Of a stretch of 64,000 nucleotides of DNA, positions 44,177-52,423 are shown piece after piece. Location of the stretch: contig JAIVJI010000007.1 of NCBI GenBank assembly GCA_020200135.1, positions 2,586 to 66,585 on the forward strand. Reading direction: 5' to 3'. Both the position numbers and the translations under genes were made by a program. The notes below the pieces were generated by a model, which searched no databases, was not told the origin of the DNA, and saw nothing but the letters and a program-made list of their open reading frames with translations. Source of the DNA: Acidobacteriota bacterium. GTDB lineage: Bacteria; Acidobacteriota; Blastocatellia; Pyrinomonadales; Pyrinomonadaceae. Positions within the stretch are counted from its first letter, which is position 1. Each line of letters begins with the position of its first letter.

Positions 44177-44360
44177 GAAAAGAACCGCCATAACCGGGAC
44201 TAAATTTAAGCAAAGACGGCGCGTCTGTCAAGCGCCCCGGCGCCCCTACGGCGCGCGTCATCTCCGCCGGGAGTTTGCGCCGCCACCGCGCATGTGTTAT
44301 CTCCCTTCGCCCGTGGGCGAAAGCCCCGACGCCCGACCCGACTTCAAGGAGACAACGCAG

Positions 44361-45848
44361 ATGACACGCCGACGCTTAGCCTTCGCCCCGCTCCTCGCCC
44401 TGCTCCTCACCCCGCTCCTCGCCGCGCTCCCGACGCCCCCGCCCGCCGCCGTCGCGCAGTCCCCGGCCGACCCCGCGGCCGCGCGCATCATCGGCGAGGT
44501 CTTCGCCGCCGGGCGGCACATGGAGTACGTCTCCGTCCTGACCGACCGCATCGGCAGCCGTCTGACCGGCTCTGAGGGCTCGCGCCACGCCGAGGAGTGG
44601 GCCGAAGGAGAGATGAAGCGACTCGGGCTCTCGAACGTCAGGCGCGAGCCTTTCAGGATGGCCTCGTCGTGGGAGCGCGGGCCGGCCTCGGTCGCGCTCG
44701 TCTCGGAGGCGGGCCCGCGCGCGCTGGGCGCCGCCTCTTACACCTGGACGCCGGGGACGGAAGGGGCGTTGGAGGCCGAGCTGTTGGACGTGGGCGCGGG
44801 GCGGCCGGAGGACGTGGCGCGCGCGGCGTCGCGCGTGAAGGGGCGCGTCGCGCTCGTCGTGCCGGAGGGCGCGGACCTGCCGGCCGTCATCTACAACTTC
44901 TACCGCGCGCCCGCGCTCGTCCGCGAGCTGAAGGAGGCGGGCGCGCTCGCCGTCCTCATCGCGGCCGACAAGCCGCACACGATTGTTTACACCGCGCCCG
45001 TCGATTTCAACGCGGCGGGGCGGCTCGCCGCGCTGCCCACGCTCTCGCTCGCGCGCGAGGACGTGGGGCTGCTGCGCCGTCTTCTCGGCCGGGGTCAGAC
45101 GCCGCGCGTCCGGCTCGACGTGCGCAACAAGGTGGGGCCGGCCTTCGAGGCGACGAACGTCGTCGGCGAGCTCGCGGGCACGGACCCCGCGCGCGAGCTG
45201 GTCGTCGTCGTCGCGCACCTCGACTCGAACGACCTCGGGCCGGGCGCTCTCGACAACGCCGCCGGCTGCGCGGCCGTGCTCGAGGCGGCGCGCGCCTTCA
45301 AGGCTTTGGGCTTGAGGCCCTGGCGCACCATCCGCTTCGTTTTGTGGACGGGCGAGGAGGAGGGGATGGTCGGCTCGGTCGCCTACGTCGAGCGCCACCG
45401 CGAGGAGCTGGACCGGACGGTCGCGGCGCTGGTGATGGATATCGGCGCGGGACGCCCTACGGGGTGGTTCTCGATGGGGCGCACCGACCTCGACGCGGAG
45501 ATACGAGAGCTTTCGCGTCCGCTCGCGCAGTTCGGCGAGTTCATCATCGAGCACGCCGCGTTCGCCGCCACCGACAACGCGCCCTTCATGGCCGAGGGCG
45601 TGCCCAACCTCATCCTCCTGCAGGACGAGGCGCCCTACTTCCCCGTCCACCACACCGTCGCCGACACGCCCGACAAGATAGACCCGCGCGACTACGCCTC
45701 CGCGGTGGCGACGCTGGCGGCGACGGCCTACCAGATCGCGGACCGCCCCCGCCGCTTCGGCCGCCGCCTCACGCCCGAAGAGGTCAAACGCATCGCCGAC
45801 GAGACGAAGGTCGGCGAACAGTGGCGCGCCGCGGGAATCTGGAAGTAA
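44361..45848 (+). CDS. secreted M28-family aminopeptidase
   Basis: 495 residues with a signal peptide (LAFAPLLALLLTPLLAALP). A PA-like insert covers about residues 110-250, then the M28 core with zinc ligands in VVVAHLDSNDLGPGALDNAAG, the catalytic glutamates in LWTGEEEGMVGS, Asp in LVMDIG, and the last His in FPVHHTVADTPDKID. Predicted to release N-terminal amino acids outside the cytoplasm. An AAGGAG site lies 10 nt before the ATG; an in-frame ATG 23 codons earlier would leave the signal peptide internal. Ends at a heptamer-type hairpin shared with the small opposite gene. Confidence 0.92.
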   Translation: MTRRRLAFAPLLALLLTPLLAALPTPPPAAVAQSPADPAAARIIGEVFAAGRHMEYVSVLTDRIGSRLTGSEGSRHAEEWAEGEMKRLGLSNVRREPFRMASSWERGPASVALVSEAGPRALGAASYTWTPGTEGALEAELLDVGAGRPEDVARAASRVKGRVALVVPEGADLPAVIYNFYRAPALVRELKEAGALAVLIAADKPHTIVYTAPVDFNAAGRLAALPTLSLAREDVGLLRRLLGRGQTPRVRLDVRNKVGPAFEATNVVGELAGTDPARELVVVVAHLDSNDLGPGALDNAAGCAAVLEAARAFKALGLRPWRTIRFVLWTGEEEGMVGSVAYVERHREELDRTVAALVMDIGAGRPTGWFSMGRTDLDAEIRELSRPLAQFGEFIIEHAAFAATDNAPFMAEGVPNLILLQDEAPYFPVHHTVADTPDKIDPRDYASAVATLAATAYQIADRPRRFGRRLTPEEVKRIADETKVGEQWRAAGIWK

Positions 45849-45900
45849 GGACGAAGGACGAAGGGGCCGCTGTACGGCTCTCCCTTCATCCTTCATCCTT
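45847..45900. repeat. 7-nt-unit inverted repeat between convergent genes
   Basis: The left arm is AAGGACGAAGGACGAAGGG (45847-45865) and the right arm CCCTTCATCCTTCATCCTT (45882-45900). The arms match apart from two C/T differences. Probable two-way terminator. Confidence 0.7.
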
Positions 45901-46110
45901 TTACAAGAGCCAGACGGGCAACTCGTCCGCGGCGGCGGAACTCTCATCCCTGTCGGGCGTTTGAGTGGGGGCGCGTTCGGCCGGGGCGGGAGGCGCGGGC
46001 GCCTCCCGGCCGTCAGCGGGCGCGTGCGACTCTTCCGCTCGGCGCCGTCCGGAGATGGGTTTGATGATGACTTCGTCTACCTGTCCGTCGAGCCTCCCGA
46101 TGACCGGCAT
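45901..46110 (-). CDS. small conserved-looking hypothetical protein
   Basis: 69 residues: MPVIGRLDGQVDEVIIKPIS, then a Pro/Ala/Asp-rich linker and ELPVWLL at the end. The ordered head, low-complexity middle and hydrophobic end look like a true small protein. GAAAGGA lies 8 nt before the ATG and a hairpin follows the stop. It is divergent from the VWFA gene (75 bp apart). Function unknown. Confidence 0.55.
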   Translation of the reverse strand: MPVIGRLDGQVDEVIIKPISGRRRAEESHAPADGREAPAPPAPAERAPTQTPDRDESSAAADELPVWLL

Positions 46111-46185
46111 CCTGCGTCCTTTCCGTCGGCGTGCGTTTGCGGCTATATTTTACGGCGAAGGTTCCACCCGCGAGAGTTTAAGACC

Positions 46186-47415
46186 GTGCTGAAGTTCCCT
46201 GCAAGCTTGAAGACACTGGCGCTCGGCGCGTCCGCCGCGCTGTTCGCCCTTTGCGGGGCGCACGCCCCGGCGGGCCGCGCGCAGGTGCAGGAGGAGACGT
46301 ACCAGCGCCCGCGCCGCGTCTCGCCGACCCCCGCGACGCCCGCGCCGCAGGCGCCACGGAAGGGCGCGACGCCCGAGGAGGTGGACGAGGACGACGTCGT
46401 CCGCATCGAGACGCAGCTCGTCTCCGTCCCGGCCGTCGTCACCGACCGCACGGGGCGGCCGCTGACGGGTCTGTCCGCCTCGGACTTTCAGGTCTTCGAG
46501 GACGGCCGCCCGCAGAAGATAGCCAACTTCTCGACGACCGAGGCGCCCTTCGAGGTCGCGCTCCTCTTAGACACCTCGGGCTCGACGCGCGAGGACGTGG
46601 GGCTCATACGCCGCGCGGCGCTGGCCTTCGTCGAGGCGCTGCGCCCCGGCGACCGCGTCGCCGTCCTCGCCTTCAACACGCGGAAGGAGGGGAACGACTC
46701 GCTCGCCACCGTCGAGCTGAAGTCGCCGCTCACCGACGACCGCGAGATGCTGCGCGAGGCGGTCGAGAGCGTCGGCGCGTCCAACGGCACGCCCTTCTAC
46801 GACAGCCTCCTGAAGGTCACGCGCGACGTCTTCCGCGACCGCCCGACCGAGCAGACGCGCGGCCGCCGCGCGCTCGTCGCGCTCACCGACGGCGTCGACT
46901 CGGCGAGCGAGTCCGACTTCGACGAGGCGCGCGAGCAACTGAAGCGCGCGGGCGTCGTCGCCTACTTCGTCCAGGTCAACACCGAGGAATACGTCGAGGA
47001 GCGTCTGATGCAGGACTGCGAGGACGGCGGCGCGCTCCGGCTCTCGCGGACGCAGCTCCAGCGCTACCGCCGCGTCATCGCGCCGGGGGCGGCCGCCGAG
47101 GACTTCTCGAACTTCTGCCGCATGGGGCAGTTCGAGCGGATGCACGCCAGCCGCACGCTCTACCGCGTGGCGCGCGACGAGATGAACCGCCTCGCGCGCG
47201 AGTCCGGCGGCAAGACCTTCCCGGCGGCCGACCTGCGCGACGCGCGCCGCGCCTTCCGCCAGGTCGCCGAAGACATCGGCACGCAGTACTCTCTGGGCTA
47301 CTACTCGACCAACACCGCGCGCGACGGCTCCTTCCGCAAGATCAGCGTCCGCGTGCGCACCCTCAAGGACGCGCAGGTGCGCGCGCGCGAAGGCTACCAG
47401 GCTCCGCGAAGCTGA
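46186..47415 (+). CDS. secreted VWFA-related protein, acidobacterial type
   Basis: 409 residues from a GTG start. Signal peptide LKTLALGASAALFALCGAHA, then a Pro-rich linker, then the acidobacterial VWFA module: DDVVRIETQLVSVPAVVTDR, GLSASDFQVFEDG, the MIDAS sequence LLLDTSGST, LVALTDGVDS, and the C-terminal VAEDIGTQYSLGYY with KISVRVR. A metal-ion-dependent adhesion site is intact (DxSxS). Function in these bacteria is unknown. Longer in-frame codons upstream overlap the divergent small gene and are rejected. Confidence 0.88.
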   Translation: MLKFPASLKTLALGASAALFALCGAHAPAGRAQVQEETYQRPRRVSPTPATPAPQAPRKGATPEEVDEDDVVRIETQLVSVPAVVTDRTGRPLTGLSASDFQVFEDGRPQKIANFSTTEAPFEVALLLDTSGSTREDVGLIRRAALAFVEALRPGDRVAVLAFNTRKEGNDSLATVELKSPLTDDREMLREAVESVGASNGTPFYDSLLKVTRDVFRDRPTEQTRGRRALVALTDGVDSASESDFDEAREQLKRAGVVAYFVQVNTEEYVEERLMQDCEDGGALRLSRTQLQRYRRVIAPGAAAEDFSNFCRMGQFERMHASRTLYRVARDEMNRLARESGGKTFPAADLRDARRAFRQVAEDIGTQYSLGYYSTNTARDGSFRKISVRVRTLKDAQVRAREGYQAPRS

Positions 47416-47463
47416 AGCCGAAGTGGCGCTCTTAAAATTTATTCGGAAGAGGACTGATGAAGG

Positions 47464-48651
47464 ATGACCAATGAAGGGCGAGCGTTCGAGCGCGTGACGC
47501 TGATCGTGCTCGACAGCCTTGGGATGGGCGAGATGCCCGACGCGGCCGCGTGGGGCGACGCGGGGGCCGACACGCTCGGGCACATCTGCGAGTCGCGCGA
47601 GGTTCGCCTGCCGAACCTCGCCGGGTGGGGCCTGGGGAACGTGAGACCGCTCAGCGGCGTCGCGCCGGCCGCGCGGCCCCGCGGCTCTTACGGCCGCTGC
47701 GCGCTGCGCTCGAACGGCAAGGACACGACGACGGGGCACTGGGAGATGGCCGGCATCATCCTCGAAAAGGCTTTCCCCACCTACCCCGAAGGCTTTCCCG
47801 CGGAGGTCATCGAGCGCTTCGTCAGGGATGCGGGCGTGCCCGGCATTCTGGGGAACTACCCAGCGTCGGGGACGGAGATCATCAAGGAGTTGGGCGAGGA
47901 GCACGTCCGCACGCGAAAGCCCATCGTCTACACCTCCGCCGACTCGGTCTTCCAGATCGCCGCGCACGAGGAGGTCATCCCCGTCGCGCGCCTGTATGAA
48001 ATCTGCGAGGCGGCGCGCGACCTCCTGCGGGGCGAGCACGAGGTCGGGCGCGTCATCGCGCGCCCCTTCCTGGGGGAGCCCGGCGCGTTCAGGCGGACCG
48101 AGAACCGCCACGACTACGCCGTGCCGCCGCCGCCCGACATGCTCCTCACCGTGCTCTCGGGCGCGGGGCTCGACGTGGTGGCCGTCGGCAAAATCTCCTC
48201 CATCTACGACGCGGCGGGCGTCACGCGGGAGCTGCCGGGGAAGAACAACGACCAGTCGATTGACCAGACCATCGAGGCGCTGAGGGGCGACGGGCGCGGC
48301 CTCGTCTTCTCGAACCTCGTGGACTTCGACATGCTCTACGGCCACCGCCGCGACGTCGAAGGTTACGCGCGCGCTCTCGAACACTTCGACACGCGCCTGC
48401 CCGAGATAGAAGGCGCGATGCGCGAGGGCGACCTCCTCCTCATCACCGCCGACCACGGCAACGACCCGACCTACCGCGGCACGGACCACACGCGCGAGTA
48501 CGCCCCGCTCCTCGTCTACGGCCCGCGCGTGCGCCGCGGCGTGAACCTCGGCGACCGCGCCTCGCTCGCCGACATCGGCCAGACCATCGCCGACAACTTC
48601 GGCCTCAAGCTCAAAGCGGGCGAGAGCTTCCTCGGTGAGATTGCCGGGTAG
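47464..48651 (+). CDS. deoB: phosphopentomutase
   Basis: 395 residues, the normal DeoB length. DeoB interconverts (deoxy)ribose 1-phosphate and 5-phosphate. Alkaline-phosphatase-fold metal ligands are visible: VTLIVLDSLGMGEMPDA, DTTTGHWEMAG (the phospho-Thr region), SNLVDFDMLYGHRRD, LLITADHGNDPTYRGTDHTRE. It supplies deoxyribose 5-phosphate to DeoC, encoded 4 kb downstream, and fits with rpiB and hpt nearby. The ATG lies in a short run of GATGAAG-like heptamers, so the first few residues may vary. Confidence 0.95.
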   Translation: MTNEGRAFERVTLIVLDSLGMGEMPDAAAWGDAGADTLGHICESREVRLPNLAGWGLGNVRPLSGVAPAARPRGSYGRCALRSNGKDTTTGHWEMAGIILEKAFPTYPEGFPAEVIERFVRDAGVPGILGNYPASGTEIIKELGEEHVRTRKPIVYTSADSVFQIAAHEEVIPVARLYEICEAARDLLRGEHEVGRVIARPFLGEPGAFRRTENRHDYAVPPPPDMLLTVLSGAGLDVVAVGKISSIYDAAGVTRELPGKNNDQSIDQTIEALRGDGRGLVFSNLVDFDMLYGHRRDVEGYARALEHFDTRLPEIEGAMREGDLLLITADHGNDPTYRGTDHTREYAPLLVYGPRVRRGVNLGDRASLADIGQTIADNFGLKLKAGESFLGEIAG

Positions 48652-48669
48652 GACGAACCGGCGCGCAGG

Positions 48670-48722
48670 CGTCAAAAGCGAAGGGGCGGGGAGTCTAGCT
48701 CCCCGCCCCTTCGCTTTTGACG
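48670..48722. terminator. bidirectional terminator between deoB and the MBL gene
   Basis: Perfect 24-bp arms (48670-48693 starting CGTCAAAAGCGAAGG, and 48699-48722) with a 5-nt loop TCTAG. On both strands the closing side contains CTTTTGACG, giving a short T-run. Confidence 0.85.
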
Positions 48723-48731
48723 CGCGTGTTC

Positions 48732-49760
48732 TTAACCGTTCAGGCGGAAGTCGAGCAATCGTTCGCCGGCGAGCGAGAGCGTGCGCGCGGCGTCGCGCGG
48801 CGTGGTCGCGGGGGCTTGCGCGGCCTTCTTGCCCGCGTTCTGCTGGAGGCTGCGGTAGACGATTCCGATCCAGTCCGGCGTGTTGATGAAGCCGGAGCCC
48901 CACTCCTTCCACTTGTCGGGCAGCCCTTCGGCCTTCGCCTGTTCGAGCGTGCGGCCCGCCTTCATCCGGCCGCGGACGACCCCCGTCGTCTCGACGAGCA
49001 TCGAGTGGTATGCGCGCAGGTCTGCGAGAGGGGAGAGCGGGCCGTGGCCGGGAATGATCTTCACGTCCGCCGGCGCCTTCGAGATGATCTCGGCGACGTT
49101 GCGCGTGAGCCCCTCGACGCTGCCGCCGTTGTCGAGGTCGATGAAGGGGAAGCGCGCCGCGAAGAAGTCGTCGCCCATGTGGATGACGTTCGAGCCGGTG
49201 AAGTAGACGACGCTGTCGCCGTCGGTGTGCCCGGCGGGGAAGTGTACGACGCGTATCTCCTCGCCGTTGAAGTGGAAGGAGACGACGGTGTCGTAGGTGA
49301 TGACGGGCAGCCCCTCCTTCGGGAGCGGCTGATACTTCTGGCCGAGCACGGTGGTCTCGACCGAGAGCCGGCGGCGCACGTTCGAGTGCGCGACGATGGT
49401 AGCCTCGCGCCCGAAGACCGGGTTGGCGTGCGTGTGGTCGAAGTGGAAGTGCGTGTTGAGGACGAAGCGGAGCTGCCCCGGCGAGAGCGGCTTCAGCGCC
49501 GCGCGTATCTTGTCGGCGAGCGGCGCGAACTGGTCGTCCACGATGAGCACGCCGTCGGGGCCGGCGCTGACGCCGATGTTGCCGCCCGCGCCGAAGAGCA
49601 CGTGGACGCTGCCCGCGACCTTTTCGGTCTTGATCTCGACCTTCGAGAGGTCGAGCTGTGGCTCGCGGTGGCCGTGCCTCACCGGAGCCGCGCCGCCGTG
49701 CGCGAGCGCCTGCGCGGCGCAGAGCGAGAAGGCGAAGAAGATGGCCGAGAGTCTCCTCAT
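48732..49760 (-). CDS. secreted MBL-fold metallohydrolase
   Basis: 342 residues with a signal peptide (LSAIFFAFSLCAAQALA). Zinc ligands of the metallo-beta-lactamase fold are present: NTHFHFDHTHANP, FPAGHTDGDSVVYF, VIHMGDDFF, KIIPGHGPL. The layout is that of the broad secreted MBL hydrolases, not a proven beta-lactamase. Minus-strand neighbour of hpt, 31 bp downstream of it, so possibly co-transcribed. Confidence 0.9.
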   Translation of the reverse strand: MRRLSAIFFAFSLCAAQALAHGGAAPVRHGHREPQLDLSKVEIKTEKVAGSVHVLFGAGGNIGVSAGPDGVLIVDDQFAPLADKIRAALKPLSPGQLRFVLNTHFHFDHTHANPVFGREATIVAHSNVRRRLSVETTVLGQKYQPLPKEGLPVITYDTVVSFHFNGEEIRVVHFPAGHTDGDSVVYFTGSNVIHMGDDFFAARFPFIDLDNGGSVEGLTRNVAEIISKAPADVKIIPGHGPLSPLADLRAYHSMLVETTGVVRGRMKAGRTLEQAKAEGLPDKWKEWGSGFINTPDWIGIVYRSLQQNAGKKAAQAPATTPRDAARTLSLAGERLLDFRLNG

Positions 49761-49791
49761 CTGTGTTCCTCCGTGTCGGGTGTCGGGAGCC

Positions 49792-50361
49792 TCAGTCCTT
49801 GAGGCTCGGGTCTTTGATGACGGCGATGTAGGGCAGGTTCCGGTAGCGCTCGTCGAAGTCGAGCCCGTAGCCGACGACGAAGGCGTCGGGTATCTGGAAG
49901 CCGCAGTAGTCGATCCTGACCTCGCGCTCGCGCCGCTCGAACTTGTCGAGGAGCGCGGCCAGGCGGACGGTGCGCGCGCCGCGCTGGTGGAGGCTCCCGA
50001 TGAGGAACGAGAGCGTGAGGCCGGTGTCCACGATGTCCTCGACGATGAGGATGTCGCGGCCGTCCACGGGCACGTCGAGGTCCTTGACGATTCTGACCTC
50101 GCCCGACGAGCGCATCGCCGCGCCGTAGCTGGAGATGGCCATGAACTCGACGCCGAGGCGGAGGTCCGTGGCGCGCACCAGGTCGCTCAGGAAGATGTAG
50201 GCGCCCTTGAGCACGCCGACGAGGAGCGGCCTCTGGCCGGCGTAGTCGCGCGCGATCTCGGCGCCCATCTCGGAGACGCGCGCCTGTATCTGTTCGGAGG
50301 AGAAGAGCGGTTCGAGGTTGGGGTTGCTGAACTCCGACACGGCTGCGGCGGATGAAGACAA
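49792..50361 (-). CDS. hpt: hypoxanthine phosphoribosyltransferase
   Basis: 189 residues. Transfers phosphoribose from PRPP to hypoxanthine or guanine. Motifs: LLVGVLKGAYIFLSDL, MAISSYGAAMRSSGEV, the PRPP loop ILIVEDIVDTGLTL, and C-terminal PDAFVVGYGLDFDERYRNLP. Divergent from rpiB across about 120 bp that must hold promoters for both. Purine salvage fits the adjacent pentose-phosphate genes. Confidence 0.95.
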   Translation of the reverse strand: MSSSAAAVSEFSNPNLEPLFSSEQIQARVSEMGAEIARDYAGQRPLLVGVLKGAYIFLSDLVRATDLRLGVEFMAISSYGAAMRSSGEVRIVKDLDVPVDGRDILIVEDIVDTGLTLSFLIGSLHQRGARTVRLAALLDKFERREREVRIDYCGFQIPDAFVVGYGLDFDERYRNLPYIAVIKDPSLKD

Positions 50362-50484
50362 AGTCGGCCTCCTCTTGGCTTCTAAAAATCTTACGAAAAA
50401 ACTCGCGGGGACGGCGGCCGCCGGGGTGTTTGCGCCGCGCCGCGGTGGTGCGACATACTATGCGCGCTCCACACGCGAGGTCAA

Positions 50485-51381
50485 ATGGGAGGCGTCCACG
50501 GCCCTCTTATGGCAGACGAAAGCCCCACAGAGTCTACGCGCGACCGCGTCCGCGCGCTGGTGCGCGAGGTCCTGAAGAACGCGGCCCCGGCCGAAGAGGA
50601 GGTGGGCGCCGCCGTCGCCGCCCAGCCCGACGCGACCGCGCGGCCGCAGACGGCCGAGGCGGGCGGCCCGCGGCTCGCGCGCGTCGTCGACGTCGCGCCC
50701 GCCGCCGCCGAGACGCGCGCGGCCGAAGCCGAGAAGGAGTACGCGCGCGACGAGTCGTCGAAGACGGTCATCACCGAGGACGACGTGCGCGGCCTGCCCG
50801 ATGGCGCGCGCCTCCGCGTCGCGGAATCGGCGCGGCTGACCCCGCTCGCCGCCGACATCGTCCGCGAGCGCCGCATCGAGCTGGTGCGCCGCGTCCCGCG
50901 CCGCGGCCCGCGCGCCGAAAAGATTGTCGCCGTCGGCGCAGACCACGGCGGCTACCCTCTGAAGGAGGAGCTTAAAGGTCTGCTCGCCGAACTCGGCCAC
51001 CGCGCGCGCGACTTCGGCACGAATTCGACCGAGGCGGTCGACTACCCCGACTTCGCGCACGCCGTGGCGCGGGCCGTCTCGGAGGGCGAGGCCGACCTCG
51101 GCATCGTCATCGACGGCGCGGGCGTCGGCTCCGCGATGACGGCCAACAAGGTGCCGGGCGTGCGCGCCGCCGCCTGCTACTCGGTCAAGGTCGCGGTCAA
51201 CTCGCGCGAGCACAACGACGCCAACGTCCTCACTCTGGGTAGCGGCACCATCACCCCCGACGAGATGCGCGACAGAGTCCGCGCCTGGCTCGCCACCGAG
51301 ATACGGGAAGACCGCCACAAGCGCCGCGTCGCCAAGATCGACGCCGTCGAGCGCCAGTACAGTATGTCAAAGGCCAGATAA
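50485..51381 (+). CDS. rpiB: ribose-5-phosphate isomerase B with BMC-style N-terminal extension
   Basis: 298 residues, about twice a normal RpiB. The C-terminal 155 residues are the isomerase: IVAVGADHGGYPLKEELKG, YPDFAHAVARAVSEGEAD, GIVIDGAGVGSAMTANKVPG with the active-site region, and NSREHNDANVLTLGSG. The first 35 residues contain an amphipathic helix (RDRVRALVREVLKNA) followed by a Pro/Ala-rich linker, the form of microcompartment encapsulation peptides. A middle segment (VITEDDVRGLPDGARLRV, then TPLAADIVRERRIELV) resembles a small module found in several BMC-associated proteins. Start 50485 has GAGG 4 nt upstream; ATG 50509 is an alternative. The isomerase call is firm; BMC targeting is inferred. 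Confidence 0.9.
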   Translation: MGGVHGPLMADESPTESTRDRVRALVREVLKNAAPAEEEVGAAVAAQPDATARPQTAEAGGPRLARVVDVAPAAAETRAAEAEKEYARDESSKTVITEDDVRGLPDGARLRVAESARLTPLAADIVRERRIELVRRVPRRGPRAEKIVAVGADHGGYPLKEELKGLLAELGHRARDFGTNSTEAVDYPDFAHAVARAVSEGEADLGIVIDGAGVGSAMTANKVPGVRAAACYSVKVAVNSREHNDANVLTLGSGTITPDEMRDRVRAWLATEIREDRHKRRVAKIDAVERQYSMSKAR

Positions 51382-51398
51382 ATAGAGGGATAGTAAGG

Positions 51399-51749
51399 AT
51401 GAAAGCCTACATTATTTCGTTCTACCAGCAGGAAGTATCCGATGATGAGTTGGTCACGTTCTTAGATAGTAAACGTGACGTTTTAAACTTGGTGAGGCCC
51501 TTACCGAATACGATTTTCATCGCCTCTGACCGGAACGCAAGCTTCTTAGCGGGGTTGATAGAAAGGAGATTTCCTAAAGGATTTTTCATCGTTGCTGAGT
51601 ATGTTCCCTACAACGCAGATGGTTCTCTCCCCGGGGAGATGTGGGAATTCCTTAACAAACCTAAGCCGAAGCAAGGTCGTAAGGCCAATAAGGCGGCTAC
51701 TAAAAGGAGGCACCTATCTCGGGCCAAGTCTGCATCCGAACGGAAATAA
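51399..51749 (+). CDS. low-GC hypothetical protein
   Basis: 116 residues with a basic Lys/Arg-rich tail (KQGRKANKAATKRRH). The N-terminal part (MKAYIISFYQQEVSDDELVT, LPNTIFIASDRNASFLAG) looks like a small alpha/beta domain. Base composition is clearly lower in GC than the flanking core genes, suggesting recent arrival. 17 bp after rpiB and 11 bp before the antitoxin-like gene. Function unknown. Confidence 0.65.
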   Translation: MKAYIISFYQQEVSDDELVTFLDSKRDVLNLVRPLPNTIFIASDRNASFLAGLIERRFPKGFFIVAEYVPYNADGSLPGEMWEFLNKPKPKQGRKANKAATKRRHLSRAKSASERK

Positions 51750-51760
51750 GGATTATTACA

Positions 51761-52000
51761 ATGGCTAATCTACACACTACAAATAAACTTGACGACATCA
51801 AGGGCGGTGTTATGAGAGCCGGAAATGGTTCACCTGTAGAAAGAAATAAGTCGTCAATCTTTTCAAGCACGAGAGGTGTACGGCCGACAAGAAATCCCAT
51901 AGCACAACGGCGAGTTGCTGATCTGAACAAGGGAGAGATTTGGGCAAGTGACGATTTTGACGAACCTTTGCCGGATGAGTTCTGGACAGGTATGGAATGA
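51761..52000 (+). CDS. probable antitoxin of a VapBC-type pair
   Basis: 79 residues, hydrophilic, lower GC. It ends ...EIWASDDFDEPLPDEFW, an acidic tail typical of antitoxins that wrap a PIN toxin. Its stop overlaps the toxin ATG by 4 bp (ATGA). No clear DNA-binding fold was recognised at the N-terminus. The assignment rests mostly on pairing with the PIN gene. Confidence 0.7.
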   Translation: MANLHTTNKLDDIKGGVMRAGNGSPVERNKSSIFSSTRGVRPTRNPIAQRRVADLNKGEIWASDDFDEPLPDEFWTGME

Positions 52001-52383
52001 AGCTCTTGTTGGATACACACACGTTTATCTGGTGGGCTGGTAGTTCAACCAAACTTCCGCGGAACGTGAGAGCGCGTTGCGAAGACCCCGCGAACGTGTT
52101 GCTGTTCAGCGTAGTTAGCGCATGGGAGATGCAGATCAAGATTCAACTGGGTAAGCTTAAAGTGAGCCTCCCTTTAGGGGACTTGATCGCCTATCACCGG
52201 CGGATAAATCATATGCAAATTCTTCCCGCCGAGCTGGAGCATGTCTTAGCGTTAGACTCTCTGCCCGCGCACCACAAAGACCCCTTTGACAGATTGCTAA
52301 TTGCTCAGGCAATGGTGGAGGACATATTTCTTGTTAGCGGCGATCCGGAGTTTTCTAGCTATCCGGTAAAGTTACTCTGGTAA
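51997..52383 (+). CDS. PIN-domain toxin (VapC-like ribonuclease)
   Basis: 128 residues, typical VapC size. Acidic PIN residues are present: the first Asp in [11 protein letters not shown], Glu in [11 protein letters not shown], and the Asp pair in [15 protein letters not shown], with a closing LVSGDPEF. Predicted Mg-dependent endoribonuclease held by the overlapping antitoxin. Lies between rpiB and deoC, 40 bp before deoC. Confidence 0.88.
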   Translation: MKLLLDTHTFIWWAGSSTKLPRNVRARCEDPANVLLFSVVSAWEMQIKIQLGKLKVSLPLGDLIAYHRRINHMQILPAELEHVLALDSLPAHHKDPFDRLLIAQAMVEDIFLVSGDPEFSSYPVKLLW

Positions 52384-52423
52384 TGGCAGCCCTTGGCAAC
52401 TGTTTTTAAGGAGCTTTTTAGCT

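Noticed and set aside
48732..49760. Beta-lactamase resistance gene
   Set aside because: MBL zinc motifs are present, but the fold covers many hydrolases and nothing specific to class B enzymes was seen.
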